A DNA stretch of 64,000 nt, from assembly GCF_014697355.1 (NCBI RefSeq), contig NZ_JACJRQ010000008.1, positions 124,001 to 188,000 of the forward strand, in the 5' to 3' direction. Below, in pieces: positions 17,598 through 26,322 of the stretch. Numbering within the stretch: position 1 is the stretch's first letter; the number at the start of each line of letters is the position of its first letter. This DNA comes from Nostoc calcicola FACHB-3891. GTDB taxonomy: Bacteria; Cyanobacteriota; Cyanobacteriia; Cyanobacteriales; Nostocaceae. The notes beneath the pieces were generated by a model, which was not told where the DNA came from, searched no databases, and was given only the letters and a program-made list of their open reading frames with translations. Made by a program: the position numbers and the translations under genes.

Positions 17598-17658
17598 TTT
17601 GTATTAATTATTGATTTACTTAATTTTATTATTGGCAAATTTGACTTATTTTGCCAAG

Positions 17659-17700
17659 TAAAACCCAAGAAACCCAGCTTCTTGAAGAAACCGGGTTTTT
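17659..17700. terminator. Hairpin with T-run, dispersed repeat
   Basis: AACCCAGCTTCTT and AAGAAACCGGGTT form an imperfect stem followed by TTTTT on the plus strand. It lies between two minus-strand genes, so it would terminate DUF177 transcription only as a poor T-tract version. The same motif is a common mobile hairpin in Nostocales. Confidence 0.45.
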
Positions 17701-17786
17701 ATAAAAATGTCATGGATTAGCTTAGTAAGCTACTGCATAAGTTGTAAGACTTAAAGTGAAAAAGTGATGTGCAGTAATATAGATTA

Positions 17787-18314
17787 TTATCCTGGAAGTT
17801 GCTTTTTCAATGCTTCCAAACCAGCCCAGCGGTTATCAACTCGAGTTTCGGAAGTATCAGAACTATCAGAAATATCAACATTACTACTTGCAGGAATACC
17901 TGGACAATTGCGATCGCACAGTTGGCGTTGAGGCACTGCTAAACACATCTGCTCATACAGCCATTCACTGGGAGAAAAATAACCATCAGGTGGTAAAGTT
18001 TCTACCAAATCTTCCATAGTCACTTCCCTTTCAAGAGGTAAGTCTTTTAGCTGATTTGCAGTTTCATCTAACCAGATGATTTCCTTAGTATCAAGCCCTA
18101 AACGTCGGTTGTATTGCTGCAAACAGCGGTTGCAGGTGCAAGTAATAATTGTTTCTGCCTGACCGGACACTTCCAGGTAATTGCCATGATGCTGCACACG
18201 CACACGACCACGAACTGGTGTCAAGGTTTCCAGACCAGGCAGAAATTCCTGAACTTGGACTTCCTCTGTCCGCTCCGATGCTCTAGTTAGCTGCGGAATA
18301 TGAATTGCGTCCAT
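17787..18314 (-). CDS. YceD/DUF177 family protein
   Basis: The 175-aa protein carries the DUF177 (YceD) core: VSGQAETIITCTCNRCLQQY with a CxCxxC cluster, then the acidic WLDET segment. A second Cys pair (CDRNCPG) near residues 140-144 could complete a metal site. Homologues are linked to ribosome assembly or rRNA processing; in E. coli YceD lies beside rpmF. In this window it is the last gene of the rpmH-rnpA-yidC-jag cluster, as in other cyanobacteria, though a 174-bp repeat-bearing gap separates it from jag. Confidence 0.85.
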   Translation of the reverse strand: MDAIHIPQLTRASERTEEVQVQEFLPGLETLTPVRGRVRVQHHGNYLEVSGQAETIITCTCNRCLQQYNRRLGLDTKEIIWLDETANQLKDLPLEREVTMEDLVETLPPDGYFSPSEWLYEQMCLAVPQRQLCDRNCPGIPASSNVDISDSSDTSETRVDNRWAGLEALKKQLPG

Positions 18315-18439
18315 AGGATTTGTGAGACATCCTCACGAAAATTTATCTTGATTATCAGCGCGATCGCTGATAACACATTTTTTATTTTATCTCTTAGGGA
18401 TAATAGAAATTTTGAAATTATTCATAGTTACAAGTTTTC

Positions 18440-18488
18440 AATTAACTCCTAACTCCTAACTCCTAACTCCTAACTCCTAACTCCTAAC
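18440..18488. repeat. STRR heptanucleotide array (ACTCCTA)n
   Basis: Six to seven tandem copies of AACTCCT. This is the classic short tandemly repeated repetitive sequence of heterocystous cyanobacteria. It ends just after the stop codon of the R3H gene. Confidence 0.92.
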
Positions 18489-19001
18489 TTATTCCAACCC
18501 AGCCGGACGTACAACCAAATGACGATGTGGTTCTTTACCGCGACTGAAGGTTTCTAAATCTCCAAAGTCTTTCAAGAAAGTATGGATTTGACGCCGTTCC
18601 GCAGAACTGAGAGATTTGATTTCCACTTCTCTACCAGAAAAGCGCACTTCATCGGCTGCTGCTTCTGCTAATGCGCGAATTTCGGCTTCTCTTTTGACAC
18701 GGTAGCCATTCAACTCAATAGTGTAAGAAGCTTGTTCTTCTTGGGATTGGCTCAAGTTAAGAACCGAATTTGCTAGATACTGAATGGCATCTAGTACAGA
18801 ACCATCGGCACCAATTAATACCTGGATTTGTTCTGGTGTCAAATTCGTTTGATCGATTGTCAACCAGTAGTTATCTGATTCTGGGGAATCGTCGTCTGGT
18901 TGGGCAGTTTCTACATTACCGTGAATCTCAGTAGATATTCCACTGAGTTCCAGCAGTGTTTTTAACCACTGCTGACCTCGCTGCATGGGAATATTACTCA
19001 T
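18489..19001 (-). CDS. Jag/KhpB-like R3H-domain RNA-binding protein
   Basis: The 170-aa protein has a KH-like N-terminal half ([25 protein letters not shown], with GADG in the GxxG position) and a C-terminal R3H domain ([12 protein letters not shown], the Arg-x3-His). Jag/KhpB/EloR proteins bind RNA and influence cell division or envelope growth. Its ATG overlaps the yidC stop codon by four bases (ATGA), so the two are translationally coupled. Membership in the yidC operon is conserved across bacteria. It lacks the Jag-N domain found in Firmicutes. Confidence 0.9.
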   Translation of the reverse strand: MSNIPMQRGQQWLKTLLELSGISTEIHGNVETAQPDDDSPESDNYWLTIDQTNLTPEQIQVLIGADGSVLDAIQYLANSVLNLSQSQEEQASYTIELNGYRVKREAEIRALAEAAADEVRFSGREVEIKSLSSAERRQIHTFLKDFGDLETFSRGKEPHRHLVVRPAGLE

Positions 19002-20149
19002 GAACCCCCTGTAGCCTTTTTCTTGGAACTTTTCGGCTCAAATGGTAATGCTTTTTGTTCTGTGACTGCTGCTTCTTTTTCTTGAGCTGCTACGATTTTT
19101 TGCAGTTCTTCTGGTAAGGGTTCGCGGGAGAGAATGTAGGTTTGTAGTGTCTGGAAAATATTACCAATCACCATATACATTAGTACCCCAGCTGGTAGGG
19201 GGAAGAACAAAAACATTCCCGAAAAGATGACTGGGGTGATTTTGTTAACTGTGTCCTGGTTGGGATTGCCACCGCTGGAATTTTGCCCGGAAAGCATTTG
19301 GCTAACATAAAGGCTGATGCCAAAGAAGACAATCATGGCGACGATATCCCAGTGGATTGTGCCATCTGGATCGGTTGCACCAACTCTACCTAAGGCATCG
19401 ATAAATAAGAAGCCTTTTTCTGCTGCTAATCCAGGAATTGTTCCTTGAAGAGTCACTTCTCCAGGTTGCAAGGCTTGCAAATTGCCCTCGGCGTCAACTT
19501 TTACCCTTTCTTCCCCTTTGGTGACTTTCCATTCAGGAATCAGCTTTGTTTCTGGGTGTTCTGCTAAAAGTACCTGAAATGGTTTGCCCTCAATGGTCTG
19601 ATACTGTATTTTTGTTTGTTCTCCCACCGCTAGTTTGTTACCGCTGGGAAGGATTGCAGTTACCTTAACGTGTTCGCCATCAGCAACGTAAATATTTTGA
19701 GGAGGAGTGGCAAAGGCTTGGGGTTGAATTTGTTCGATTTGTTCTGCGGGAAAGACTTGCAAGTTAACGCTGTAGTTCACACCCGCAAAAGGCGAACCCC
19801 GTAAAGTGGCGAACAGGGCTAATAAGACGGGCATTTGTACTAGCAAGGGAAAACAGCCCGCCAAAGGGTTGCCAAATTCTTTTTGAACATTGACCATTTC
19901 TTCCTGCTGCTTTTGCGGATCGTCCTTATAGCGCTCTTTAATTTCTGCCATCCGCTTTTGCATCAGAGGTTGTACAATTCGCATCTTCCGCATGTTGCGA
20001 ATTGAGCCAGCACTCAGGGGATAGAGCGCAAAGCGGACTATCAGTGTCAAAGCAACGATCGCCAATCCATAGCTAGGAAAAATCCCATAGAAAAAATCTA
20101 TGATTGGCAGCATCACGTTGTTCGAGAGAAAGCCGATACCAAAATCCAT
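18998..20149 (-). CDS. yidC: Membrane protein insertase YidC/Alb3
   Basis: The 383-aa protein inserts and folds membrane proteins, including thylakoid ones. The family core is visible: [40 protein letters not shown] and [21 protein letters not shown]. Between the core helices sits a periplasmic insertion (about residues 150-255) with an Ig-like/Big2 feel ([17 protein letters not shown]), typical of cyanobacterial members. The C-terminal tail is Lys-rich (SSKKKA), as in ribosome-contacting tails. Confidence 0.95.
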   Translation of the reverse strand: MDFGIGFLSNNVMLPIIDFFYGIFPSYGLAIVALTLIVRFALYPLSAGSIRNMRKMRIVQPLMQKRMAEIKERYKDDPQKQQEEMVNVQKEFGNPLAGCFPLLVQMPVLLALFATLRGSPFAGVNYSVNLQVFPAEQIEQIQPQAFATPPQNIYVADGEHVKVTAILPSGNKLAVGEQTKIQYQTIEGKPFQVLLAEHPETKLIPEWKVTKGEERVKVDAEGNLQALQPGEVTLQGTIPGLAAEKGFLFIDALGRVGATDPDGTIHWDIVAMIVFFGISLYVSQMLSGQNSSGGNPNQDTVNKITPVIFSGMFLFFPLPAGVLMYMVIGNIFQTLQTYILSREPLPEELQKIVAAQEKEAAVTEQKALPFEPKSSKKKATGGS

Positions 20150-20375
20150 TATTCTGAATTTAACCTGAGGTACTGTAAACTGACTGGATCTAATTTATCT
20201 AAATCATGACTTATGTGCGACTATCCTTCGCTACGGATAGCCGCACATTCTCAAAAATCGGGGTGGGGAGTGGAGAGTGGTATGTAGTTTTTGGTAAATG
20301 GGAAGTTCTGAATTTTGTATTTTATCTGAGCAGATTTTGCATTCACTATTCCCTACTCCCTACTCCCTATTCCGA

Positions 20376-20768
20376 TCAATTGTTAGCAGCGCCGCTATAT
20401 TGGGGATTTTTCGCAGCGATTTTTTCATTAATGTAGTCATAGACTTCCCGAAAATTAGGAATTGCACGCAATTCCAGACGACTGCCGTTTTTCAGGGTTA
20501 GTACCATATCTCCCCAAAGACCTATGCCACGAGGGACTTTGACAACTTTGACAATTTCTGAGTAAATTACGTCAGTGCGATCGCGCCCCTGCCAACCTCC
20601 TGTTACGGTAACTCGGCGATCGGTGATCCGAAAACGCAGCCATAATGCTCTAACAATTGCCCCTACTGTCAAGGGTATGCCAACGACGGTTAGCCCAATT
20701 AGCAGGTTTACAATTAGATCCCCAACATGGGGACCGCCTTCATAATAAACTTCTTCACGAATGCCCAT
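20376..20768 (-). CDS. PH-domain (DUF304-like) membrane protein
   Basis: The 130-aa protein has a hydrophobic segment (LIVNLLIGLTVVGIPLTVGAIVRAL), then a bacterial PH-like domain (RFRITDRRVTVTGGWQGRDR, then LRAIPNFREVYDYI). In cyanobacteria this gene regularly lies between rnpA and yidC. Its start overlaps the rnpA stop by 14 bp, so co-transcription is likely. Function unknown. Confidence 0.85.
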   Translation of the reverse strand: MGIREEVYYEGGPHVGDLIVNLLIGLTVVGIPLTVGAIVRALWLRFRITDRRVTVTGGWQGRDRTDVIYSEIVKVVKVPRGIGLWGDMVLTLKNGSRLELRAIPNFREVYDYINEKIAAKNPQYSGAANN

Positions 20769-21177
20769 CGAACACCTCAGCTTGTGCCAACAACTGCTTT
20801 AATTCTTGCAGAAATTGTGGGCTTACGCACTTAGATTCTGCTGCTGTGGGTTTGACAACCACCACTAGCCGCCATCCTGGTGATAATTTGGGCAATAAAT
20901 CGTGTAAAGCAGCAGTAATCTGCCGTTTGATCCGGTTGCGAACCACTGCTCTTTTACTGACTTTTGTGCTAATCGAAATGCCAATTTGCGTGCTGGCAAC
21001 ATGTCCTGAGTCGGTTGGTTGTGCAGTCTCAGTGGCGGTATCCAAAGAAGGATTTCTCGAACATAAAGGTTTTAAGGCTCTCAATGTTAAGTAAGAGCCA
21101 TGACGCCGAATTCCTTCCCGGAAAACTGCCTGGAAATCTTTTCGGGATTTTAGCCGATTTGCTTTGGGCAAAGCCAC
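20755..21177 (-). CDS. rnpA: Ribonuclease P protein component
   Basis: The 140-aa protein binds the RNase P RNA for tRNA 5' maturation. It begins MALPKANRLKSRKDFQAVFREG and contains the hallmark RNR motif region KRAVVRNRIKRQI. A stretch between residues 37 and 62 (SRNPSLDTATETAQPTDSG) is a family-specific loop in Nostocales, making it longer than the 110-120 aa of most bacteria. It is just downstream of rpmH, the universal arrangement. Confidence 0.95.
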   Translation of the reverse strand: MALPKANRLKSRKDFQAVFREGIRRHGSYLTLRALKPLCSRNPSLDTATETAQPTDSGHVASTQIGISISTKVSKRAVVRNRIKRQITAALHDLLPKLSPGWRLVVVVKPTAAESKCVSPQFLQELKQLLAQAEVFDGHS

Positions 21178-21200
21178 AGATACCTTTTAAGTAGATATAC

Positions 21201-21335
21201 TTAAACGCTCAAACGGTGGCGCCCTTTTCTTCTTCTAGCCCTAATCACGTTTCTGCCATCTGGTGTCCGCATCCGAGCGCGAAAACCAGAGGTTCTTTTT
21301 CTCTTACGGCAAGTCCCGCCCAATGTTCTTTGCAT
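21201..21335 (-). CDS. rpmH: 50S ribosomal protein L34
   Basis: The 44-codon frame reads [18 protein letters not shown] and ends RKGRHRLSV, unmistakably L34. Gene order rpmH-rnpA is universal. A strong Shine-Dalgarno (AGAGGAG) lies 7 bases upstream of the ATG at 21335. Confidence 0.97.
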   Translation of the reverse strand: MQRTLGGTCRKRKRTSGFRARMRTPDGRNVIRARRRKGRHRLSV

Positions 21336-21339
21336 ACTA

Positions 21340-21350
21340 TTCTCCTCTTA
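21340..21350 (-). promoter_or_regulatory. Shine-Dalgarno of rpmH
   Basis: TTCTCCTCTTA on the plus strand reads as TAAGAGGAGAA on the minus strand, spaced for the ATG at 21335. It is one of the clearest ribosome-binding sites in the window. Confidence 0.7.
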
Positions 21351-21392
21351 GGTGATTTTTATAAAAACTCACAATCTCCAATTTTATCACCT

Positions 21393-21530
21393 TAATGGGG
21401 AATGGGGAATGGGGCGTGGGAAGAAGCAGGGGGGCAGGGGGCGGGGGGCAGAGGGGAAGATTTTCTCCCCTGCTCCCTGCTCCCTACTCTCTGCCTCCTC
21501 ATCTCCCTCATCTCCCCACTCCCCAGACTT
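21393..21530. repeat. G-rich / C-rich low-complexity repeat
   Basis: GGGGAATGGGGAATGGGG and GGGGGCAGGGGGCGGGGGG, then CTCCCTGCTCCCTACTC and CATCTCCCTCATCTCC. The G-rich and C-rich halves can fold back. It fills the gap between the DUF2808 gene and rpmH. Confidence 0.75.
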
Positions 21531-22041
21531 AACTAATGCTCAAAATCCATGTCCCCATGTAACGCAGTAGTGGCACATCGCCAGGGGAGAGAACTTGGCA
21601 GTTAAAATAATACATTCCACCAAAGGAGGGGTTTTTGACGTTGGATAACACTAACTCAACTCCACTACCTGCTGGTACTGGTTCTTCGGGAAAAATACTA
21701 ATCAGCTTACCTTGTTTGTCCCACTTCACCTCAGAAAGCTTCACCGGTTTGCCTTTTACTCGTACCTCAACTTTTTTGGGATCAAAAATTCCTTCGTAAT
21801 AATTAGGATAAGTAATGGCAAATTGAGCAACTGCCAATTTCATTCTTTGCGCTGGAATCCTCAATCTATAACGATCCCAACCATTAGATTGTCCACCAAA
21901 ATCTAACCGGAAGGGCAGCTGATTTTCACCTTTGACACCGCTAAAGAGCGTAAACCCAGGTAAGCTTTGCGCCCAAGTCAGAGCGGGAAATGCAGTCAGC
22001 AAACAGCCAGTCACTGCTAAAGCAGAAAATAAACGTCGCAT
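21529..22041 (-). CDS. DUF2808 secreted protein
   Basis: The 170-aa protein has a signal peptide (LFSALAVTGCLLTAFPALTWAQ). The mature part matches DUF2808: FTLFSGVKGENQLPFRLDFG, RYRLRIPAQRMKLAVAQFAI, YYEGIFDPKKVEVRVKGK and GMYYFNCQVLSPG. DUF2808 proteins are cyanobacterial, exported, and of unknown function. It stands alone upstream of the L34 cluster. Confidence 0.88.
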   Translation of the reverse strand: MRRLFSALAVTGCLLTAFPALTWAQSLPGFTLFSGVKGENQLPFRLDFGGQSNGWDRYRLRIPAQRMKLAVAQFAITYPNYYEGIFDPKKVEVRVKGKPVKLSEVKWDKQGKLISIFPEEPVPAGSGVELVLSNVKNPSFGGMYYFNCQVLSPGDVPLLRYMGTWILSIS

Positions 22042-22802
22042 AGTTAGGCTCTCTCCACCAAAATATAAATCGGTTATCTAAAATAACTGTGTGTTAGTAT
22101 TCTTTACTAAACTTTACTACTGACTTCCTGACAATGGACGTTCAATAGCAAAAAAAAGTGCCATTTTTTGTGCGTTTTGGCTGACAGTAATATTGCTTAG
22201 TACGAAATTTAACTTTAACTCAATTCACTTGATTATCCTTACAGAGTCTTGATTTGATTGCTAGGTTAGTCAAATTTTGAACTAAATGAAAACACAGTTG
22301 AGATTGGATTGTGTTTCCGAATATGTACAAGTGTATCTAAATTTAAGAATTTTGTTATAAAAATTGAGCCGTGCGGTTAGCGATCGCCAGTTAACCTGAG
22401 ATAAATTGATTAAAATAAGTTTGAATGAAAGTCGGAATTATTAAAATTTGATTTGAAAATTATCAAGCTTCAAAAATTTGGTCAATATTACTCTATAAGA
22501 AAGGAATAGCCAATTTCTCAATCCCGAAAATAAGCTGAAGATAAAGATGCAAAATTTGGGAATCAACATAGGATGTGCAATACGTAACCCTATTTGCAAC
22601 TATCTAAAAATGCAACATCTGCAAGCGGCAAAGTCAGGCTTTGCCTGGATCGGTAAGAGTGGGAGAAGAAAAATTCAAGGTTCAATCTACTAGTAAAAAT
22701 CATGGCTGATGTACCTGCCTCAGTACTAAAAAGTGCGAGATATCCCTGAACTGGGCGATCGCTTACTTGGCAGAGATTAAGTATTTATCTTCAGGAGATT
22801 TC
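22042..22802. other. 760-bp intergenic region upstream of pntA
   Basis: It separates the divergent DUF2808 and pntA genes. It is AT-rich, lacks STRR repeats and contains no convincing reading frame. Promoters for both genes should be here. I could not identify a clear NtcA site (GTA-N8-TAC) or sigma-70 pair. Confidence 0.45.
22793..22797 (+). promoter_or_regulatory. Shine-Dalgarno deciding the pntA start
   Basis: AGGAG lies five bases before the ATG at 22803. It supports that start over the in-frame TTG at 22767. Confidence 0.7.
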
Positions 22803-23978
22803 ATGAGAATAGCAGTTGCTAAAGAAATTGAAGTTTGTGAACGTCGTGTGGCATTAATTCCTGACGTTGTTGCCCGATTGGTAAAACAAGGTTTGGAAGT
22901 TTGGGTAGAATCGGGTGCAGGAGAGCGATCGTTTTTCAGCGATCCTGCCTATGAAGCAGCAGGAGCTACAATAATCAGCGATTCTGTCAAATTATGGAGC
23001 GAAGCAGACATTCTGCTGAAAGTTAGCCCCCCCCAAGAACGAGAAGATGGACGCTCAGAAATTGACTTGTTAAAGGAAGGAGCTGTATTAGTCAGTTTCC
23101 TGAATCCCTTGGGAAATCCCGTGGTGGCGCAGCAATTGGCAAATCGCAAAGTCACAGCCTTGAGTATGGAAATGATCCCCCGTACCACCAGGGCGCAAAG
23201 TATGGACGCTTTGTCCTCGCAAGCTTCACTAGCAGGTTACAAAGCAGTATTGATTGCCGCAGCTGCATTACCGAAATATTTCCCAATGCTGACAACAGCC
23301 GCAGGCACCATCGCCCCAGCTAAAGTATTTATTATGGGTGCTGGTGTGGCTGGATTGCAAGCGATCGCCACCGCTAGACGCTTGGGAGCAGTGGTAGAAG
23401 CCTTTGATATTCGTCCCGCCGTCAAAGAAGAAGTGCAAAGCTTAGGGGCGAAATTCGTCGAAGTCAAACTCGAAGAAGAAACCGTCGCCGCAGGTGGTTA
23501 CGCCAAAGAAATTTCTGAGGCTAGCAAACAACGTACCCAAGAAGTTGTCGCCGAACACATCAAAAATTCCGATGTGGTGATTACTACCGCCCAAGTACCA
23601 GGGAAAAAAGCACCACGACTCGTGACAGAAGAAATGGTGGCACAGATGAAACCCGGTTCAGTGATTGTAGATTTAGCCGCCGAACAAGGTGGTAACTGCG
23701 CCTGCACCGAACCTGGCAAAGATATTGTCTGGAATGGTGTGACAATTATCGGCCCCATCAATTTACCATCCTCGATGCCAGTCCACGCCAGCCAATTGTA
23801 TTCCAAGAACGTCACCTCGTTAATCCAACTGCTGATTAACAAAGAGAAAGCTTTGCAAGTGGACTTTGGCGACGACATCGTTGAGGCAGCTTGCGTTACC
23901 CACGCAGGTGAAATTCGCAATCAACGAGTGCGTGAGGCGCTACAAGCTTTGAATACTCAAGAACCGGCGGTTAATTAG
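22803..23978 (+). CDS. pntA: NAD(P) transhydrogenase subunit alpha part 1
   Basis: This is the NAD(H)-binding domain dI of proton-translocating transhydrogenase, which moves hydride between NAD and NADP using the proton gradient. Visible features are MRIAVAKEIEVCERRVALIP, the RAQSMDALSSQA loop, the Rossmann stretch IMGAGVAGLQAIATARRLGA and DLAAEQGGNCACTEPG. In cyanobacteria dI is split from the membrane part, as here. The first of three co-directional genes, it is separated from pntA2 by a 128-bp gap filled with repeats. Confidence 0.95.
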   Translation: MRIAVAKEIEVCERRVALIPDVVARLVKQGLEVWVESGAGERSFFSDPAYEAAGATIISDSVKLWSEADILLKVSPPQEREDGRSEIDLLKEGAVLVSFLNPLGNPVVAQQLANRKVTALSMEMIPRTTRAQSMDALSSQASLAGYKAVLIAAAALPKYFPMLTTAAGTIAPAKVFIMGAGVAGLQAIATARRLGAVVEAFDIRPAVKEEVQSLGAKFVEVKLEEETVAAGGYAKEISEASKQRTQEVVAEHIKNSDVVITTAQVPGKKAPRLVTEEMVAQMKPGSVIVDLAAEQGGNCACTEPGKDIVWNGVTIIGPINLPSSMPVHASQLYSKNVTSLIQLLINKEKALQVDFGDDIVEAACVTHAGEIRNQRVREALQALNTQEPAVN

Positions 23979-24067
23979 GGACTGGGGGATGAGGGAGATG
24001 AGGGAGATGAGGGAGATGAGGGAGATGAGGGAGATAATACTAACTCCTAACTCCTAACTCCTAACTC
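23979..24067. repeat. GGGAGATGA tandem repeat plus STRR between pntA genes
   Basis: Five copies of GGGAGATGA run into (ACTCCTA)n units and then CACTCCCAATGCCC. The G-rich and C-rich parts can pair. The repeat lies inside what should be a single pnt transcript. Confidence 0.85.
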
Positions 24068-24106
24068 CGCACTCCCAATGCCCATTTACAAAAGGAGTTT
24101 TATTTC

Positions 24107-24400
24107 ATGACAGAGGCATTACTCGCTGCTTTGTTTGTATTTGTTCTGGCGTCTTTTATTGGCTTTGAAGTCATCAACAAAATACCACCGACGCTACACA
24201 CACCTTTAATGTCAGGCTCAAATGCCATTTCTGGCATTTCGGTACTTGGGGCAATTGTGGCCTCAGGTGCTAGAGAAACAAGTGTGTCAGTGATTCTCGG
24301 TTTAATTGCTGTGATACTAGCTACAGTCAACGTTGTCGGTGGCTTTCTAGTTACAGACAGAATGCTGCTAATGTTCAAGAAGAAGGAGATTAAGGCGTGA
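24107..24400 (+). CDS. pntA2: NAD(P) transhydrogenase subunit alpha part 2
   Basis: The 97-aa protein is the short membrane portion of the alpha subunit (dII), with three hydrophobic helices: LLAALFVFVLASFIGFEVI, ISVLGAIVASG and VILGLIAVILATVNVVGGFLV. An AGGAG ribosome-binding site (AAAAGGAGTTTTATTTCATG) precedes the ATG. Its stop TGA overlaps the pntB start GTG (GTGA), which indicates coupling. Confidence 0.95.
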   Translation: MTEALLAALFVFVLASFIGFEVINKIPPTLHTPLMSGSNAISGISVLGAIVASGARETSVSVILGLIAVILATVNVVGGFLVTDRMLLMFKKKEIKA

Positions 24401-25803
24401 GCGACTTTTTACCAACTGGCATTCAGCTGACATATTTAGTCGCTGCATCCTTATTCATTTTTGGTTTGAAAAAGCTGGGTTCACCAGCGACAGCACGGAA
24501 TGGTAATGTCATCGCAGCGGTGGGGATGCTGCTGGCAATTGTGGCAACAATGCTGGATCGGCATGTGTTGAACTATGAAATGATTTTGTTAGGCTTGGCC
24601 ATTGGATCGGGAATTGGTGCGATCGTTGCCTACAAAGTCCAAATGACGGAAATGCCCCAAATGGTGGGTTTACTCAACGGTTTGGGCGGTGCGGCTTCAG
24701 CATTAGTCGCCGTTGCCGAATTCTGGCGGTTATTGGATTCTGGCGCACCCGTACCCCTAGATGTGAACATTTCCATGCTTTTGGATGTGTTAATCGGTGG
24801 TGTTACCTTCACAGGTAGTTTTCTCGCCTTTGCCAAATTGCAAGGTTTAATCAGCGGTTCCCCAATTACATTTCCATTCCAGCAACCATTTAACCTGGTG
24901 CTTCTGGCTGCTTACGTAACTGGCAGTGTTTACTTAATCATCACACCAGATAGCCTACCCATATTCTTGGGAGTAGTTGCTGTTTCCTTAGTGCTGGGTG
25001 TGATGTTCGTCATCCCCATTGGTGGTGGCGATATGCCAGTGGTAATTTCGCTGTTGAACTCGTTGTCAGGTGTGGCGGCTGCGGCTGCTGGTTTTGTGGT
25101 GATGAACAATATGTTAATCATCGCTGGGGCGTTGGTGGGAGCCTCTGGTTTAATCCTCACCGAAATTATGTGTAAGGCGATGAATCGCTCCCTCTTCAGT
25201 GTGCTGTTCAGCGCTTTTGGTACAGGATCTACTGCTGGCGGTGGTGCTGCTGGTGGTGGGGCGATCGATCAAACTGTTCGCAGTATCGATCCCGAAGAAG
25301 GCGCGATGATGTTGGGTTATGCCCGTTCTGTGGTAATTGTACCTGGTTATGGGATGGCAGTTGCCCAAGCACAACATAGCGTCCGCGAATTGTCAGATCA
25401 GTTAGAAAAAATGGGCGTAGATGTCAAGTATGCCATTCACCCCGTAGCTGGAAGAATGCCGGGGCATATGAATGTGTTGTTGGCTGAGGCGAATGTACCT
25501 TATACTCAGTTGTACGACATGGATGATATTAATCCCCAGTTTGAACAAGCTGATGTGGCTTTAGTAATTGGGGCAAATGATGTGGTAAATCCTGCGGCGC
25601 GTAGTGATGCCAATAGCCCAATTTATGGTATGCCGATTTTGGAAGTAGATCGGGCGAAGCAGACAATTGTGATTAAGCGCGGGATGAGTACGGGTTTTGC
25701 CGGTGTAGATAATGAGTTGTTCTACAAAGATAAAACTACGATGCTTTTTGGTAGCGCGAAAGATATGGTGTCGAAGTTGGTTTCCGAAGTGAAGCAGCTT
25801 TAA
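24397..25803 (+). CDS. pntB: NAD(P) transhydrogenase subunit beta
   Basis: The 468-aa protein has eight or more membrane helices (dII) and a C-terminal NADP-binding domain dIII. Family marks are MPQMVGLLNGLGGAASALVA, GGDMPVVISLLNSLSGVAAA, IVPGYGMAVAQAQHSVRELS, HPVAGRMPGHMNVLLAEANV and GANDVVNPAARSD. It begins at a GTG. It completes the pnt operon, and a strong terminator follows. Confidence 0.96.
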   Translation: MSDFLPTGIQLTYLVAASLFIFGLKKLGSPATARNGNVIAAVGMLLAIVATMLDRHVLNYEMILLGLAIGSGIGAIVAYKVQMTEMPQMVGLLNGLGGAASALVAVAEFWRLLDSGAPVPLDVNISMLLDVLIGGVTFTGSFLAFAKLQGLISGSPITFPFQQPFNLVLLAAYVTGSVYLIITPDSLPIFLGVVAVSLVLGVMFVIPIGGGDMPVVISLLNSLSGVAAAAAGFVVMNNMLIIAGALVGASGLILTEIMCKAMNRSLFSVLFSAFGTGSTAGGGAAGGGAIDQTVRSIDPEEGAMMLGYARSVVIVPGYGMAVAQAQHSVRELSDQLEKMGVDVKYAIHPVAGRMPGHMNVLLAEANVPYTQLYDMDDINPQFEQADVALVIGANDVVNPAARSDANSPIYGMPILEVDRAKQTIVIKRGMSTGFAGVDNELFYKDKTTMLFGSAKDMVSKLVSEVKQL

Positions 25804-25852
25804 CGAATCGCAGAGGCGCGAAGGGCGCAAAGTAAAGTATTAGAGAGTTTGT

Positions 25853-25888
25853 TTGCCTTGGGATTTAAGAATCTTAAGGCAATTTTTT
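25853..25888 (+). terminator. Rho-independent terminator after pntB
   Basis: TTGCCTT (25853-25859) pairs with AAGGCAA (25876-25882), with an inner GATT/AATC stem and a TAAG loop. Six T residues follow at 25883-25888. It is correctly placed for the pnt operon. Confidence 0.9.
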
Positions 25889-26322
25889 ATGAAGATGTCT
25901 AATTAAAGAGGGAACTCTTAACGGGCAACAGGCAACATGTGTCCTTTGCGGTAGCCTGCGGCAAGCCGCTAGCCGCTGTGCGTCTACGTTTTTTCATAAT
26001 TTTGCGTAAGTCCTGTATTACTTGAAAATCTCTTACTTGACTAGGTATCAACAGTCCAATATATTTACCTAGAGCAATGAGAAATTTCTAGATGCGATAG
26101 GGATAAGTTGCCGATTTGGTAGTAAAAATCAGCACAAATGTAGTGCTGAAATGATATCCTGGCGATCGCCTCACTGTTCTTTAACTTGCTAAACCAGCCA
26201 CATCATCAGCACCGCTTTGGGTAATTAGTAATTCCCATACCGCAAGCGTTTGCTTTTCAAGAAGCTGGTGAAGTTGTATTGCGTAAAAATCCAAAAATTT
26301 CAAATACTCAGGCAGTAACCCG
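25889..26322. other. Intergenic region between pntB and the methyltransferase
   Basis: It holds a small repeat (GTAGCCTGCGGCAAGCCGCTAGCC-like at about 25950), the decayed NACHT-module junction and otherwise no recognisable gene. A promoter for the methyltransferase gene was not identified. Confidence 0.5.
26036..26180. pseudogene. Decayed second copy of the small membrane protein/NACHT junction
   Basis: The left part, read on the minus strand, encodes KFLIALGKYIGLLIPSQ, close to KFAISTYIELLIPRSK at the end of the 63-aa gene at 27331. The right part matches 27611-27695: ATGCGATAGGGATAAGTTGC against ATGCGATGGGGATGAATTGC, then AATCAGCACAAATGTAGTG against AATCAGCATAAGTGTAGTG. It ends at an ATG followed by CGATCGC at the same offset as the NACHT start. 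Most of both genes is gone; the frame after that ATG stops after 13 codons. Confidence 0.75.
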
